From NCBI RefSeq assembly GCF_029227915.1, contig NC_079877.1, forward strand, positions 1,116,001 through 1,180,000: a stretch of 64,000 nucleotides of DNA, read 5' to 3'. Positions 27,743 to 35,020 of the stretch are shown here, one piece after another (position 1 is the first letter of the stretch; each line of letters begins with the position of its first letter). The notes under the pieces are model-generated. The model made no database searches, was not told the DNA's origin, and saw only the letters and a list, made by a program, of their open reading frames with translations. The position numbers were made by a program, and so were the translations under genes. This DNA comes from Hydractinia symbiolongicarpus. Lineage: Eukaryota > Cnidaria > Hydrozoa > Anthoathecata > Hydractiniidae.

Positions 27743-27767
27743 CTGTCGTGCCCTATAATTTATAGTG

Positions 27768-28035
27768 TTATGTGTGTCTATAATGTCCTCTCGCATATCT
27801 CTTTATACCACTTTATAGATTCTATCGGAAAGCAGTTTTTGTTATCTTGTAAAACCATCTGTCAATCAAACGCTTATAACAATAGGATTTTACATATTTT
27901 ACATACTAGAAAGTTGTTTACATAAGAAAAAAGTTAAAACGAAAGTAGCCGTTGCTAAGGATATTTGGTATGTAAGGAATGCATTGTTTCTCTATTGTTA
28001 TTCTGGCTTGATTGACATTTAATTGACGTCAATCT
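27768..28035. other. Non-coding stretch between left TIR and first gene
   Basis: About 270 bp of AT-rich sequence with no convincing ORF. It holds the 3' end region of the leftward 389-aa gene, including an inverted repeat (arms GATTGAC 28010-28016 and GTCAATC 28028-28034) and an overlapping 12-bp palindrome, ATTGACGTCAAT (28022-28033), directly outside the stop codon. Confidence 0.6.
28010..28034 (-). terminator. Inverted repeat at the 3' end of the 389-aa gene
   Basis: Arms GATTGAC and GTCAATC flank an 11-nt spacer and lie 1 bp outside the stop codon of the leftward gene ending at 28036. It sits where hairpins are found after several other genes of the element, but its sequence lacks the GTTAC core, so a role in RNA 3' ends is less certain here. 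Confidence 0.4.
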
Positions 28036-29205
28036 TTATCTAAACAAATACCATATGAAATAACCCGTTGTCATAACAATCACAAGAGCGATCTTCTCAT
28101 CTTCGTGTGTAGGAGGAGTATCTTTGTGGTAAGGTGCAGTAATGTGTTTATCTGTAGTATCCACGTGGTGTACGGTGATGTGTTTATCAGGATGATCGGG
28201 TGTTACAGGCTTCTTTTTAGTTATCTTATGTGATTCGGTAACATTGACCTTTCGATTGATACCAATGGTAAGATCTTCACCCGATATCAAAATCTTGTTG
28301 TTGTAACCTACCACCCCTGTCTTAATTCTGAGATTCATGTCACTAGGTAACATATAAATACCTTGTCCAACCGAATAATCAACCTTACTTGAAGCGTAGT
28401 TTAACGTATCCTGATAACGCTTAATGTCCTCCTGAATATCAACCCTACGGTTAACAATGTCTTCAAGGTTATTCATAAAAACTCTTTGGGCGGTCAGAGC
28501 ACTTGAATCATTACCAAGGATGGAGGAGCGTGCCGAGGCCTGAGAACTAAGAACAAGATAGGCATAGGCCCTAACACTGCTTGAGATCTTCACAAGGCCC
28601 GTTTTTGTAAATCCATCGGATTTTTCCACAATCCACCGCGTCATGGAGTCGTTAGTGAAATAACTCAACCCGGGAGTTGGATAGTCTTTACGTCTTTTTT
28701 GATATGAAGTGAAAAAGTACTGACCTCTGTATTTCATGGGGTTGGAATCAACATCATACTCACCACAGATTTTTAGAAATTCCTCATTTGAATAAGGATT
28801 ATCATATTGATTAAAACTATCCTCAAATGGCAGAGGTGTCTGTAGGCGCTTAATGATTCGTCTAATGTGATAATACACATGAAAACGATATATTGACCCG
28901 ACCATAGATCTACCATCCTTCAGGTGTTCCGAACTTACCCCACAGGCACTTGAAGCACACCAAGTGGCGAAATTTAGCTGGGTTTGCCATAATCTAAAAG
29001 GTTGCTCATTCCAAATTCTCATACGTTGCGCGTTATGACTAAGTTCATAATTGGTAAAAATATTAGGAAAGGAAGCGGGGAAAGAGCCATTTTTGGACAC
29101 AATAATGGCCTGTTTGTACAGATCCCTAGCGCCCAATATTTGAAGATCCAGCCCTCCATTTGGTTTATATGTCGCATTCGGGTTATATCTGAAAATGTCA
29201 TCCAT
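28036..29205 (-). CDS. Conserved Polinton structural/accessory protein with C-terminal membrane anchor, 389 aa
   Basis: A long open frame reading leftward from an ATG at 29205. The N-terminal two thirds (about 1-325) look globular, with a Trp/Gln/Asn-rich stretch at 60-90 containing cysteines C83 and C88. A Lys/His/Asp-rich linker (about 326-368, with repeated KHIT) leads to one hydrophobic segment at 372-388 followed by a terminal Arg, the architecture of a tail-anchored membrane protein. It is divergent from the 187-aa capsid candidate, with only 38 bp between start codons. I remember proteins of this type as common, unnamed neighbours of capsid genes in cnidarian Polintons; the function is unknown to me. 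A virion-associated or membrane-tethered role is inference from position and the anchor. Confidence 0.85.
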   Translation of the reverse strand: MDDIFRYNPNATYKPNGGLDLQILGARDLYKQAIIVSKNGSFPASFPNIFTNYELSHNAQRMRIWNEQPFRLWQTQLNFATWCASSACGVSSEHLKDGRSMVGSIYRFHVYYHIRRIIKRLQTPLPFEDSFNQYDNPYSNEEFLKICGEYDVDSNPMKYRGQYFFTSYQKRRKDYPTPGLSYFTNDSMTRWIVEKSDGFTKTGLVKISSSVRAYAYLVLSSQASARSSILGNDSSALTAQRVFMNNLEDIVNRRVDIQEDIKRYQDTLNYASSKVDYSVGQGIYMLPSDMNLRIKTGVVGYNNKILISGEDLTIGINRKVNVTESHKITKKKPVTPDHPDKHITVHHVDTTDKHITAPYHKDTPPTHEDEKIALVIVMTTGYFIWYLFR

Positions 29206-29243
29206 TCTTTGATTTAAATATATTCACAATCTCTAATATAATA
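29206..29243. promoter_or_regulatory. 38-bp divergent promoter region
   Basis: This gap separates the start codons of the leftward 389-aa gene and the rightward 187-aa gene, so both promoters must fit in or overlap it. It is almost entirely A/T. CTAATATAATA lies directly before the rightward ATG, and the same 11-mer occurs 3 bp before the ATG at 35021 in the other tight divergent pair. The leftward side holds ATATTTAAAT. Confidence 0.5.
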
Positions 29244-29807
29244 ATGTATATCACAATAAAGGACGTAAATAGCGAGAAGAAAATCTATTTGTATCAACCG
29301 ATAGACAACTCACATGGTACAAAGGAGGTTGCGATCGTGGAGACGTTTTCGGATAATGTCACATATGTAGCTACAGCTCCAATAGATATACCCTTGGCTG
29401 ACGGAGTTACCACGGTTAGGTTACAACAGGGTCAGCACTACACGGGGAGGGAGTTGAATTCAATCGTGAGAGGTGATGTAAAATCAACACAACTAGCTAG
29501 AAACTCTAAGTTGAGTAAAATATTCAATATGGAGGGTGTAACGGAACTACATTTTAATCTTAATGAATTGGATAACTCGTTAAATCTTAAAGATGGTGAA
29601 TATAGCAACAACCTGATGACATATCATATATCCGAGTATGGTGGTGATTTTACATATATTGAACCGAAAAATCCGCAATATAAGAAACTAAAGAAAGGTT
29701 TACTTCAATCACTTACCATGAGAGTCACAGGTCAGGATGGTAAGGTGCTATGGGGTGGTATGAAGACAGCAGTTACCCTACACATAAGAGATACGGCGAA
29801 CAGATGA
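29244..29807 (+). CDS. Putative minor capsid (penton-like) protein, 187 aa
   Basis: The ORF starts at the first ATG after an AT-rich leader and has no transmembrane segment or low-complexity region. Its predicted make-up is beta-rich: alternating hydrophobic/polar stretches, many Thr/Val, and the ending VTLHIRDTANR. A small beta-rich protein directly upstream of the major capsid candidate matches the place of the single jelly-roll penton protein in Polintons. I recall close relatives in coral and sea anemone Polintons. The assignment to the penton is inference from size, composition and order; a structure prediction showing a single jelly roll would settle it. It is followed by 55 bp of A-rich sequence before the capsid gene. 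Confidence 0.72.
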   Translation: MYITIKDVNSEKKIYLYQPIDNSHGTKEVAIVETFSDNVTYVATAPIDIPLADGVTTVRLQQGQHYTGRELNSIVRGDVKSTQLARNSKLSKIFNMEGVTELHFNLNELDNSLNLKDGEYSNNLMTYHISEYGGDFTYIEPKNPQYKKLKKGLLQSLTMRVTGQDGKVLWGGMKTAVTLHIRDTANR

Positions 29808-29862
29808 TACAATAGCATTAACCGAATTAAAGTAAAATAAAATAAAAGTAATATGGAATAGC

Positions 29863-31113
29863 ATGGAATACGGGAAAAAGTTAAACCCAGAGCGTTCACT
29901 TAGAACCGCACATGGCGTAAAAGGAACGCATCAAAAAGTAATTGTCACTCACAACCCAAGTGAGATTGATCAGAACCAGTTACTCCTGATTAGGTTCCCT
30001 AATTTAGGTAACGATGATGTTATTGTTCCAGGGACTTCCAAAATAAGTTTCGACGTTGAACTCGAGTCAAAAGTCGACACGAAGAGAACATTGGTCTCTA
30101 ACATCGGGAGGGCAATTGTTAAAAAGCTAGCTATCAAGTTCGAGGGTACCGAGATTCTGAGCATTGATGACTTTGATCTTTTCGGGTGCTACAGAGATTT
30201 ATGGCTAACCAAGTCCGAAAAAGGAAATGCAATAAGACAAGGTATCATCTTTGATGAAGGGTGTACAGAAAACTGTATGAAACTGAGAGTTGGAGCTGCG
30301 GATAAAGACGCATCGGAGGTGGCGGACAAAGCAATCTATGATGCATACAAAAACAAGTTCACCATACCACTGGATTTCGAAATGTTGGATAGCACGATCC
30401 CATATTATCAGGCCGGACTAGGTAATAGGCTGTGTTATGAGATAACATTCAACAATTACGACAGGGTAGTACTATCAACACCAGCCAAACCCTCGGGAGC
30501 ATCCGCGGCACCGGCGCCGGACGCCAAATATAAAATATTCAACATATCTCTGGAATATGAGATTGTGACACAACCCACGCTCGCCAGATTCATCTCAAAT
30601 GAGTATGAAAAGATGGCCGTGCTCTATGATAGATTTCTGAGACATAGACAAATTAGGGTGGATAAGTCGGACACAACGTGGAATTGGTCGTTCAATACAC
30701 CGTGCAAGTCTCTGAAGATCAAAAAGGTATCGGCCATAGTTGAGGGTAAGCCTAACCAACTTTTCGCTCAGGGGATGCAGCCGTTTGAGCATTATGGTGA
30801 AATATGCAAGTATTTCGCAGAGGGCAAGCAAAAGGACAGCAACGCTGGTGAAATACAGAAACATCTGCAACTACATGATGTGAAGGTCGCGGACTACCTA
30901 ACCACGAAATATGCTCTATGGCTGGATTTTAGAACCATAGATGAAAACTCACTGCATGGGACCGGCCGACGGATTGAAAATGCGAGCGAGGGCATCACAC
31001 TGCAAGTTGAAAAGACGGCCGAAACCGCGGGATCCTTAAACGCCTACATATATCTAATCATGGATGCTCAATTAAATATTCAAAACGGTGAAATTATGGA
31101 TGTACTATATTAA
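29863..31113 (+). CDS. Putative major capsid protein (double jelly-roll type), 416 aa
   Basis: A fully open frame with no membrane segment. The N-terminal half (about 40-205) contains LLIRFPNLGNDDVIVPGTSK and a beta-rich stretch. A Pro/Ala/Ser-rich linker at 206-221 separates it from a second beta-rich half containing VLYDRFLRHRQI (253-264). Two beta domains with a linker, and a position between the small capsid candidate and the packaging ATPase, fit the Polinton/adintovirus major capsid protein. I remember this sequence type from cnidarian Polintons. It is not the better-known animal lineage with an SELDLF N-terminus. The ATG at 29863 is preceded by a two-codon uORF, ATGGAATAG (29853-29861), that nearly duplicates the true start. 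The stop is 1 bp before the ATPase start, suggesting coupled expression. Confidence 0.78.
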   Translation: MEYGKKLNPERSLRTAHGVKGTHQKVIVTHNPSEIDQNQLLLIRFPNLGNDDVIVPGTSKISFDVELESKVDTKRTLVSNIGRAIVKKLAIKFEGTEILSIDDFDLFGCYRDLWLTKSEKGNAIRQGIIFDEGCTENCMKLRVGAADKDASEVADKAIYDAYKNKFTIPLDFEMLDSTIPYYQAGLGNRLCYEITFNNYDRVVLSTPAKPSGASAAPAPDAKYKIFNISLEYEIVTQPTLARFISNEYEKMAVLYDRFLRHRQIRVDKSDTTWNWSFNTPCKSLKIKKVSAIVEGKPNQLFAQGMQPFEHYGEICKYFAEGKQKDSNAGEIQKHLQLHDVKVADYLTTKYALWLDFRTIDENSLHGTGRRIENASEGITLQVEKTAETAGSLNAYIYLIMDAQLNIQNGEIMDVLY

Positions 31114-31114
31114 G

Positions 31115-31714
31115 ATGGACTACATGAAAGATCCTCACACGGCATTATTCGTCGGTCCCACGGGCTGCGGAAAATCCCAACGCGTTGTAAAACTGCTAGA
31201 GAGCGTGTACTACAACCACTTCGATTTCATTGTGATTATATGTCCAACATTAAGATGGAACAAGACATATATGGGGAGTAACTGGTTCTGGAGGGATAGA
31301 TATGTGATTCTAATTGAGCCCATGGGCATGTTGTATGAATGGATCCAAAAGATGACGGATTTCTGTGCCGGATACAAAACATTATTCCTGATCGACGATA
31401 TCATCGCAGATGAGAAACTGGACAAAAAGAGGCAACCGCTTCTGGAGTTGGCCATTAGTGGACGACATCGAAACCACACTATGTGGCTACTCACACAATC
31501 ATACACCGCGATACCGAAGAACTTACGAAGGCAGGCAAAAATGTTATATGTGTGGTATCCGAAGGACAGGCAAGATCTCGCAACTATTCATGAAGAGAAT
31601 GATGTCATTGAATCACGGTCAGAGATCCAGAAGGTTAAGGAAAGGCTAAAAGATGGCAAATACACACATTTAGTCATGAGAATGGAACATCCAAGAACTT
31701 ATGTGATTTGCTAG
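31115..31714 (+). CDS. A32/FtsK-like genome-packaging ATPase, 199 aa
   Basis: A P-loop ATPase expected to pump DNA into the capsid. Walker A is GPTGCGKS at residues 14-21. Walker B is FLIDD at 91-95, with D94/D95 as metal-binding and catalytic candidates. A sensor-like WLLTQS lies at 124-129 and NLRRQ at 136-140 could supply an arginine finger. Length is typical for Polinton packaging ATPases. The frame is open further upstream through GTG and an ATG at 31100, but the ATG at 31115 lies 1 bp after the capsid stop codon and puts Walker A about 14 residues from the start, as usual in this family, so I chose it. A perfect hairpin follows 12 bp after the stop. Confidence 0.93.
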   Translation: MDYMKDPHTALFVGPTGCGKSQRVVKLLESVYYNHFDFIVIICPTLRWNKTYMGSNWFWRDRYVILIEPMGMLYEWIQKMTDFCAGYKTLFLIDDIIADEKLDKKRQPLLELAISGRHRNHTMWLLTQSYTAIPKNLRRQAKMLYVWYPKDRQDLATIHEENDVIESRSEIQKVKERLKDGKYTHLVMRMEHPRTYVIC

Positions 31715-31726
31715 AATGGGCATTTT

Positions 31727-31751
31727 TTTGTTACAAGAGTCTTGTAACAAA
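31727..31751 (+). terminator. Perfect 3'-end hairpin after the ATPase gene
   Basis: An 11-bp perfect stem (TTTGTTACAAG / CTTGTAACAAA) with loop AGT, preceded by a T run. The upstream GGGCATTTTTTTGTTAC is almost identical to the sequence before the hairpin after the RING gene (38715-38728). It is one of a family of GTTAC/GTAAC hairpins at gene ends in this element. Confidence 0.7.
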
Positions 31752-31786
31752 TCTATAGGAAAACTACAGTACTATCCTACAATACC

Positions 31787-31900
31787 ATGATAGAATATAT
31801 AAATTTCATATTACTGGTGACAGCCGTGGCGCTATTGCTGGTATTGGTTAGTTTTTGCCTTTTTTGTATTAAAATACCTATCGCTATTGAAAATGGCTGA
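31787..31900 (+). CDS. Small hydrophobic single-pass membrane protein, 37 aa
   Basis: A short ORF with an ATG at 31787 and a TGA at 31898. Residues about 5-29 form one almost uninterrupted hydrophobic helix rich in Leu, Val and Ile with a Cys/Phe-rich end, followed by a short polar tail. Its stop codon overlaps the first codons of the next gene (ATG at 31893) in another frame. The clean start between a terminator-like hairpin and an overlapping downstream gene, plus membrane neighbours, makes it plausible. Its size means it could still be chance. Function not recognised. Confidence 0.55.
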   Translation: MIEYINFILLVTAVALLLVLVSFCLFCIKIPIAIENG

Positions 31901-32399
31901 AACGGCAATTGACAACCTAATTTTTATCGATGAACGGGATGAACAGGATGATGGGAAGAGACAGAAATTGCTCGAGTGCGTGCTGACCGGAAATAGCAAG
32001 CTGTATCTGGGGAAGATGTATACGGAGGAGGGGATCCGGAAGCTCGGGAATGGTGAGGTGGATAAACTTTTCGCCATATACGAGGCTAAACTATCTGGTC
32101 AAATGATAAAGTCTCTTGGAGAGTCAATAATCCACATGTACTCTCTGGGTGCCTGTGCGGCTCTGGGCATAAAAAATCAAAAAGCTCTGAGTGATGACCT
32201 GGAGAATGACCCATTCCTAAACTCCGCCCTTCAAAGGTTCACGTGCGATTTGTATTATAAGTTCGGATCACTACTATCACCAATCAGTGTGGGTCTAATT
32301 ACAGGTAGGCATTATATCGCGGGAAAAAATTTAAACAATATCGATACGGATACTAAAGATGTCGGATACTCCAGTTCAGGTGACAACGAAGAACCCTAA
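31893..32399 (+). CDS. Conserved Polinton hypothetical protein, 168 aa
   Basis: I do not recognise a named domain. The ORF is open a little upstream, but the ATG at 31893 is the first ATG in frame. The N-terminus is acidic (DERDEQDD), the middle is mostly helical, and the C-terminal third has a mildly hydrophobic stretch (about 131-148, SLLSPISVGLITGRHYIA) too polar to be a confident membrane helix. It overlaps the 137-aa gene by 41 bp at its 3' end and the 37-aa gene by 8 bp at its 5' end. The tight packing with membrane-protein genes downstream of the ATPase suggests a virion or assembly role, which is inference. Confidence 0.75.
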   Translation: MAETAIDNLIFIDERDEQDDGKRQKLLECVLTGNSKLYLGKMYTEEGIRKLGNGEVDKLFAIYEAKLSGQMIKSLGESIIHMYSLGACAALGIKNQKALSDDLENDPFLNSALQRFTCDLYYKFGSLLSPISVGLITGRHYIAGKNLNNIDTDTKDVGYSSSGDNEEP

Positions 32400-32772
32400 A
32401 AAGGTTGAGGCTGGTAAGAGGCTTGCCGAATTCAACCGTAAAAATAGGGAAGAATATAAAAGATTGCTCATGGCACAGACGGAGGTACAGTCGGCACCTC
32501 AGACACAAACCCAGCCGACACCTCAGGCACAGTCGGCGCCTCAGACACAGTTGGAGGATCCTAAGGATATTGTAATTGAGGATTCTGTGATAGATGGCCC
32601 TAAACACGGTGGAGTGAACTACACAATAATGGGTGGTGGTGTGATAGTTATGCTACTAATTGGAGCGTTGGTGGTGATGAGGAACAACATCTCGCAGAGT
32701 AAGGTGAAGGATACCCCACCGAGAGCTCCATCGGACGTCAGAAAAACTAGGAGTAAACTTGAAATGGAATAA
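32359..32772 (+). CDS. Small single-pass membrane protein with Pro/Gln repeat, 137 aa
   Basis: Residues 1-40 are highly charged (KNPKKVEAGKRLAEFNRKNREEYKR). A Pro/Thr/Gln-rich stretch at 43-65 contains SAPQTQ twice, which looks like a recent short duplication. One clear transmembrane segment lies at 90-107 (IMGGGVIVMLLIGALVVM), followed by a basic tail. The ATG lies within the end of the 168-aa gene (41-bp overlap, different frame). The basic 'KKVEAGKRLA' N-terminus is one I recall from small proteins of cnidarian Polintons; function unknown. A basic cytosolic or interior domain with one anchor would suit a DNA- or capsid-binding membrane protein, but that is inference. Confidence 0.8.
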   Translation: MSDTPVQVTTKNPKKVEAGKRLAEFNRKNREEYKRLLMAQTEVQSAPQTQTQPTPQAQSAPQTQLEDPKDIVIEDSVIDGPKHGGVNYTIMGGGVIVMLLIGALVVMRNNISQSKVKDTPPRAPSDVRKTRSKLEME

Positions 32773-32776
32773 AGGG

Positions 32777-32794
32777 ATAATATCGCGATATTAT
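32777..32794. promoter_or_regulatory. 18-bp perfect palindrome between two small genes
   Basis: ATAATATCGCGATATTAT is perfectly self-complementary and fills much of the 42-bp gap between the stop at 32772 and the ATG at 32815. It could form a hairpin at the 3' end of the upstream mRNA or bind a dimeric protein; TATATAA follows just before the next ATG. Confidence 0.55.
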
Positions 32795-32814
32795 AATCTC
32801 GAAGTATATAAGAC

Positions 32815-33042
32815 ATGGATAAGAAAAGTATAGTCAACGATATTTATAAGGCATCGGTCGTATGCGTTTTCGCTGTAGGCTATTCAATGCTCGGGAAAAA
32901 GGTATTAAAAATGACACCACCCTCAATTCAGAAGTTTGACCTGGAAGATACCGGAAAGCTTGTAGCCATAGTCGCCGCAAGTGAAATGACAAGAGAATAT
33001 CTAGTTAAGCAAAAAATTATACCTGAAACTATAAATATATAA
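32815..33042 (+). CDS. Small putative membrane protein, 75 aa
   Basis: The ATG is preceded by TATATAAGAC. Residues about 12-27 (ASVVCVFAVGYSMLGK) are hydrophobic and could span a membrane once; a second mildly hydrophobic stretch lies at 49-57 (LVAIVAASE). The stop codon overlaps the next gene's start in a TAATG arrangement (33040-33044), typical of compact viral genomes. I do not recognise a named family, though similar small proteins at this position are part of my recollection of cnidarian Polintons. Confidence 0.68.
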   Translation: MDKKSIVNDIYKASVVCVFAVGYSMLGKKVLKMTPPSIQKFDLEDTGKLVAIVAASEMTREYLVKQKIIPETINI

Positions 33043-33185
33043 TGTTGCGAATACTGGAATGGTTGGTCTGGGTTTTATGCCAGCGCAAGAAAGTTGAGAG
33101 GATTTTACCCAAGGTGGAATACATCGATACCGAGGTCATAGACGACTCTGATGTCATAGCCTCCGAGGCTATCGCATTAAAATAA
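33042..33185 (+). CDS. Very small putative membrane-associated protein, 47 aa
   Basis: The ORF begins with the ATG of the TAATG overlap with the upstream gene. The first 13 residues are hydrophobic (MLRILEWLVWVLC), then come a basic patch (QRKKVER) and an acidic tail containing EYIDTEVIDDSDV. This resembles a short signal-anchor with a charged tail. The start overlap and spacing (30 bp to the next ATG) support it as real, but the length leaves doubt. Function not recognised. Confidence 0.55.
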   Translation: MLRILEWLVWVLCQRKKVERILPKVEYIDTEVIDDSDVIASEAIALK

Positions 33186-33215
33186 CGCCACCATATTATA
33201 TCGGATTATATAAAC

Positions 33216-33641
33216 ATGGCTTCAATTGCAATGATGTTGGGAGGTGCCTTCGCGAACGCTTTGGCTTTCACCGGATCAAGCTACCTCTTTTCAAGTTTAT
33301 CCAAGGATAGGATAGATAAGGAACGGAAGCGGCATGATCTAGCCATAGAACAACTGCAGAAGGCTCAGGTTATATGGCAACGTAAAAGACAAGAGAGGGT
33401 GGACTTTATCAATAAGCAGCTCAGACTTGAGAAGAAGGCTGAGGGTAAATTCACGGAGCTGGATGACGCGATGCGGGAATATAAAAAAGTATTTGGAGGA
33501 TCACCTCTCACAGATATTCCGCGCAGGCCCGTATTGAGCGACTTTTATACACCCAGCAACGGCCAGCATGAACGGGAATTGGCATTTATTGCGCTAAGCA
33601 TGATCGGCGTCGGAGGTGCCGTGTGGTATTTCGAAAAATAG
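33216..33641 (+). CDS. Conserved Polinton membrane/coiled-coil protein, 141 aa
   Basis: Residues 3-25 are hydrophobic and small-residue rich (IAMMLGGAFANALAFTGSSY), possibly a membrane or membrane-inserting helix. Residues 30-75 form a long charged helix with coiled-coil character, a conserved-looking LSDFYTPSNGQ lies at 107-117, and a second hydrophobic segment at 121-139 ends the protein. The ATG follows TATATAAAC by one base. I remember this N-terminus and the 'DFYTPS' segment from many cnidarian Polintons, but no function. Two hydrophobic ends joined by a rod suggest a virion membrane or scaffold-type protein; that is inference. It is convergent with the 426-aa gene and shares a hairpin with it. 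Confidence 0.8.
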   Translation: MASIAMMLGGAFANALAFTGSSYLFSSLSKDRIDKERKRHDLAIEQLQKAQVIWQRKRQERVDFINKQLRLEKKAEGKFTELDDAMREYKKVFGGSPLTDIPRRPVLSDFYTPSNGQHERELAFIALSMIGVGGAVWYFEK

Positions 33642-33658
33642 TACGATACCGCGGGTAT

Positions 33659-33683
33659 TATGTTACATGACACATGTAACATA
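33659..33683. terminator. Perfect hairpin between convergent genes
   Basis: An 11-bp perfect stem (TATGTTACATG / CATGTAACATA) with loop ACA lies between the stop codons at 33641 (+) and 33696 (-). Being symmetrical it could serve both transcripts. It shares the GTTAC...GTAAC core with the hairpins at 31727, 37703 and 38721. Confidence 0.65.
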
Positions 33684-33695
33684 TATTCAATATCA

Positions 33696-34976
33696 CTAAC
33701 GCTTTGTCACCATGTAGGTGTATATCAGACCTCCGATTCCGACTATCAAAGCCCACAGGTTTTGACTCAACCAACCGACCGCTTCCTTTGCTCTATTTAG
33801 GATCCACGATACGATGGATCCAATTATACCAGGTAGTGATGCGGCCGCGGCACTGGCTAATCTACCCAGGAGAGATCCCAGCGCGTTCAGCTTGTTCTTT
33901 ATCCATTCCCTCGCACCACCTTTGGTTTTTTCATGATTTTTTGTATTACCGGTGGATGACCCCCCACCCCCTGGTGTCAAAGTTTCAACTAGAAGGCCGA
34001 TAACCATACCAAATGCCGTTAGTACACTGACGATGGTGATACCCTGTTCACGGAATAGCGTTCGTATCTTTTCACCCAATGTAGTTTCTTTGTCAAGTAC
34101 TTTGGTAATCGTCTCCCTGATGCTTTTTATTTGACTGTTAAGTTTACCTTTGAGAATATCGATAATCTCTTGCCGGCCTTTCAACTCATTTTGCAAACCT
34201 TCCAACCTTTCTTTCGCTTCATTTTGTTGTTCCTCGGTCATATTTGGTGTGTTTTCCATCTCTTCCAACTTGCTTTTTTCTCTGTCAATATGCTGTTCGA
34301 GCTGAACCTTTTTTACAACTTCATCCTGAAGACTTCCTCTTATGTTTCTCAATGATCTATCCAATCCTAGCAATTCACGCATAGGATATTCAAATAGATC
34401 ACCGGTCTGGGTTGCTTCATGGTCTACAGATTGTTGTTTGACCAATGAAATTAAATCTTCCGCACTGTTCACAACATCCCCAGACATGGTTTCTAATTCT
34501 ATATCGGTCGCATTCTCTATTTTATCCGGTGACGGTAGTCTCTCTTCTATTTTGTTTAGCCTAGCGGCCTGTCGGGGGGTTATACTACCTTTCGGTATAT
34601 CGAACCCCAAACCGCGCAGCCTTTTCTTGCCCAATAGATCTGCAATGGTACCGGTAGACCTTAGAGATCCACCATTTGTCAGAGGTCTGTTATCACCCTT
34701 GTAGTATAATTCACCACCACGAGACTCAAACAGATCGGTATGTATCACGCTCGGGTTCTCGTTTGGATATATAGTTAGTAGCTTCTTATAGAGCGATTTA
34801 ACCAGCTCACTGGTAACTCTGGAGCGCAGAGAGGTTTCTCCACCGAATGATGTCTCCTCATCGGGAGTATGTATCTGTACTCGTGTGCGTTCCCTCGGTA
34901 CCAGAGGTGTGGAGTCATCGGTACCCTCGTCGGGTTGGTCGTGGTCACCAAACGGATCAATATCAATGTCCGACAT
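33696..34976 (-). CDS. Coiled-coil protein with C-terminal membrane domain, conserved in Polintons, 426 aa
   Basis: Read leftward from the ATG at 34976. The N-terminus (1-45) is acidic and disordered-looking. A long coiled coil covers about 203-290. A hydrophobic segment lies at 311-332 (QGITIVSVLTAFGMVIGLLV), followed by a Gly/Ser linker (334-344), an Ala/Leu-rich amphipathic stretch with LPGIIGSIVSWIL (363-394) and a final hydrophobic segment (403-422) with a basic end. I recall the 'LFREQGITIVS' and 'SLPGIIGSIVSWIL' regions as among the most recurrent sequences in cnidarian Polintons, but never with a function. A long stalk plus several membrane-active segments would fit a spike, membrane-remodelling or fusion-related virion protein; this is inference only. 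Its start is 44 bp from the divergent 161-aa gene. Confidence 0.85.
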   Translation of the reverse strand: MSDIDIDPFGDHDQPDEGTDDSTPLVPRERTRVQIHTPDEETSFGGETSLRSRVTSELVKSLYKKLLTIYPNENPSVIHTDLFESRGGELYYKGDNRPLTNGGSLRSTGTIADLLGKKRLRGLGFDIPKGSITPRQAARLNKIEERLPSPDKIENATDIELETMSGDVVNSAEDLISLVKQQSVDHEATQTGDLFEYPMRELLGLDRSLRNIRGSLQDEVVKKVQLEQHIDREKSKLEEMENTPNMTEEQQNEAKERLEGLQNELKGRQEIIDILKGKLNSQIKSIRETITKVLDKETTLGEKIRTLFREQGITIVSVLTAFGMVIGLLVETLTPGGGGSSTGNTKNHEKTKGGAREWIKNKLNALGSLLGRLASAAAASLPGIIGSIVSWILNRAKEAVGWLSQNLWALIVGIGGLIYTYMVTKR

Positions 34977-35020
34977 TATTTTATTTATTTAGAGGATAGT
35001 TTTTTCCTAATATAATAGAA
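34977..35020. promoter_or_regulatory. 44-bp divergent promoter region
   Basis: The gap between the ATG of the leftward 426-aa gene and that of the rightward 161-aa gene must hold both promoters. CTAATATAATA (35007-35017) precedes the rightward ATG by 3 bp, matching the motif before 29244. On the minus strand AAATAAATAAAATA runs directly into the ATG, similar to ATAAATAAAAC before the integrase ATG. Confidence 0.5.

Larger units (their letters stand above)
27436..27767 (+). repeat. Left terminal inverted repeat (~332 bp)
   Basis: The repeat starts AGAGATAGGAAAATACCAAT and matches the reverse complement of 43183-43445 nearly base for base at the outer end. It continues through AAGCGGGCATGCTCTATAAT, a C-rich tract, and CTATAATTTATAGTG. 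It is about 70 bp longer than the right copy because of an internal 74-bp tandem duplication. The outer 50 bp are essentially identical in both copies, while the C-rich part differs by several substitutions and indels. Confidence 0.93.

Noticed and set aside
27656-27925. An 89-codon Pro/Cys-rich ORF at the left end of the element
   Set aside because: It begins within the C-rich part of the TIR and its composition merely reflects that tract; no domain, and no matching ORF kept in the right TIR.
28024-28031. TGACGTCA (a perfect cAMP-response-element octamer)
   Set aside because: It lies at the 3' end of a gene, within an inverted repeat; a single octamer in this position is not enough to claim a promoter element.
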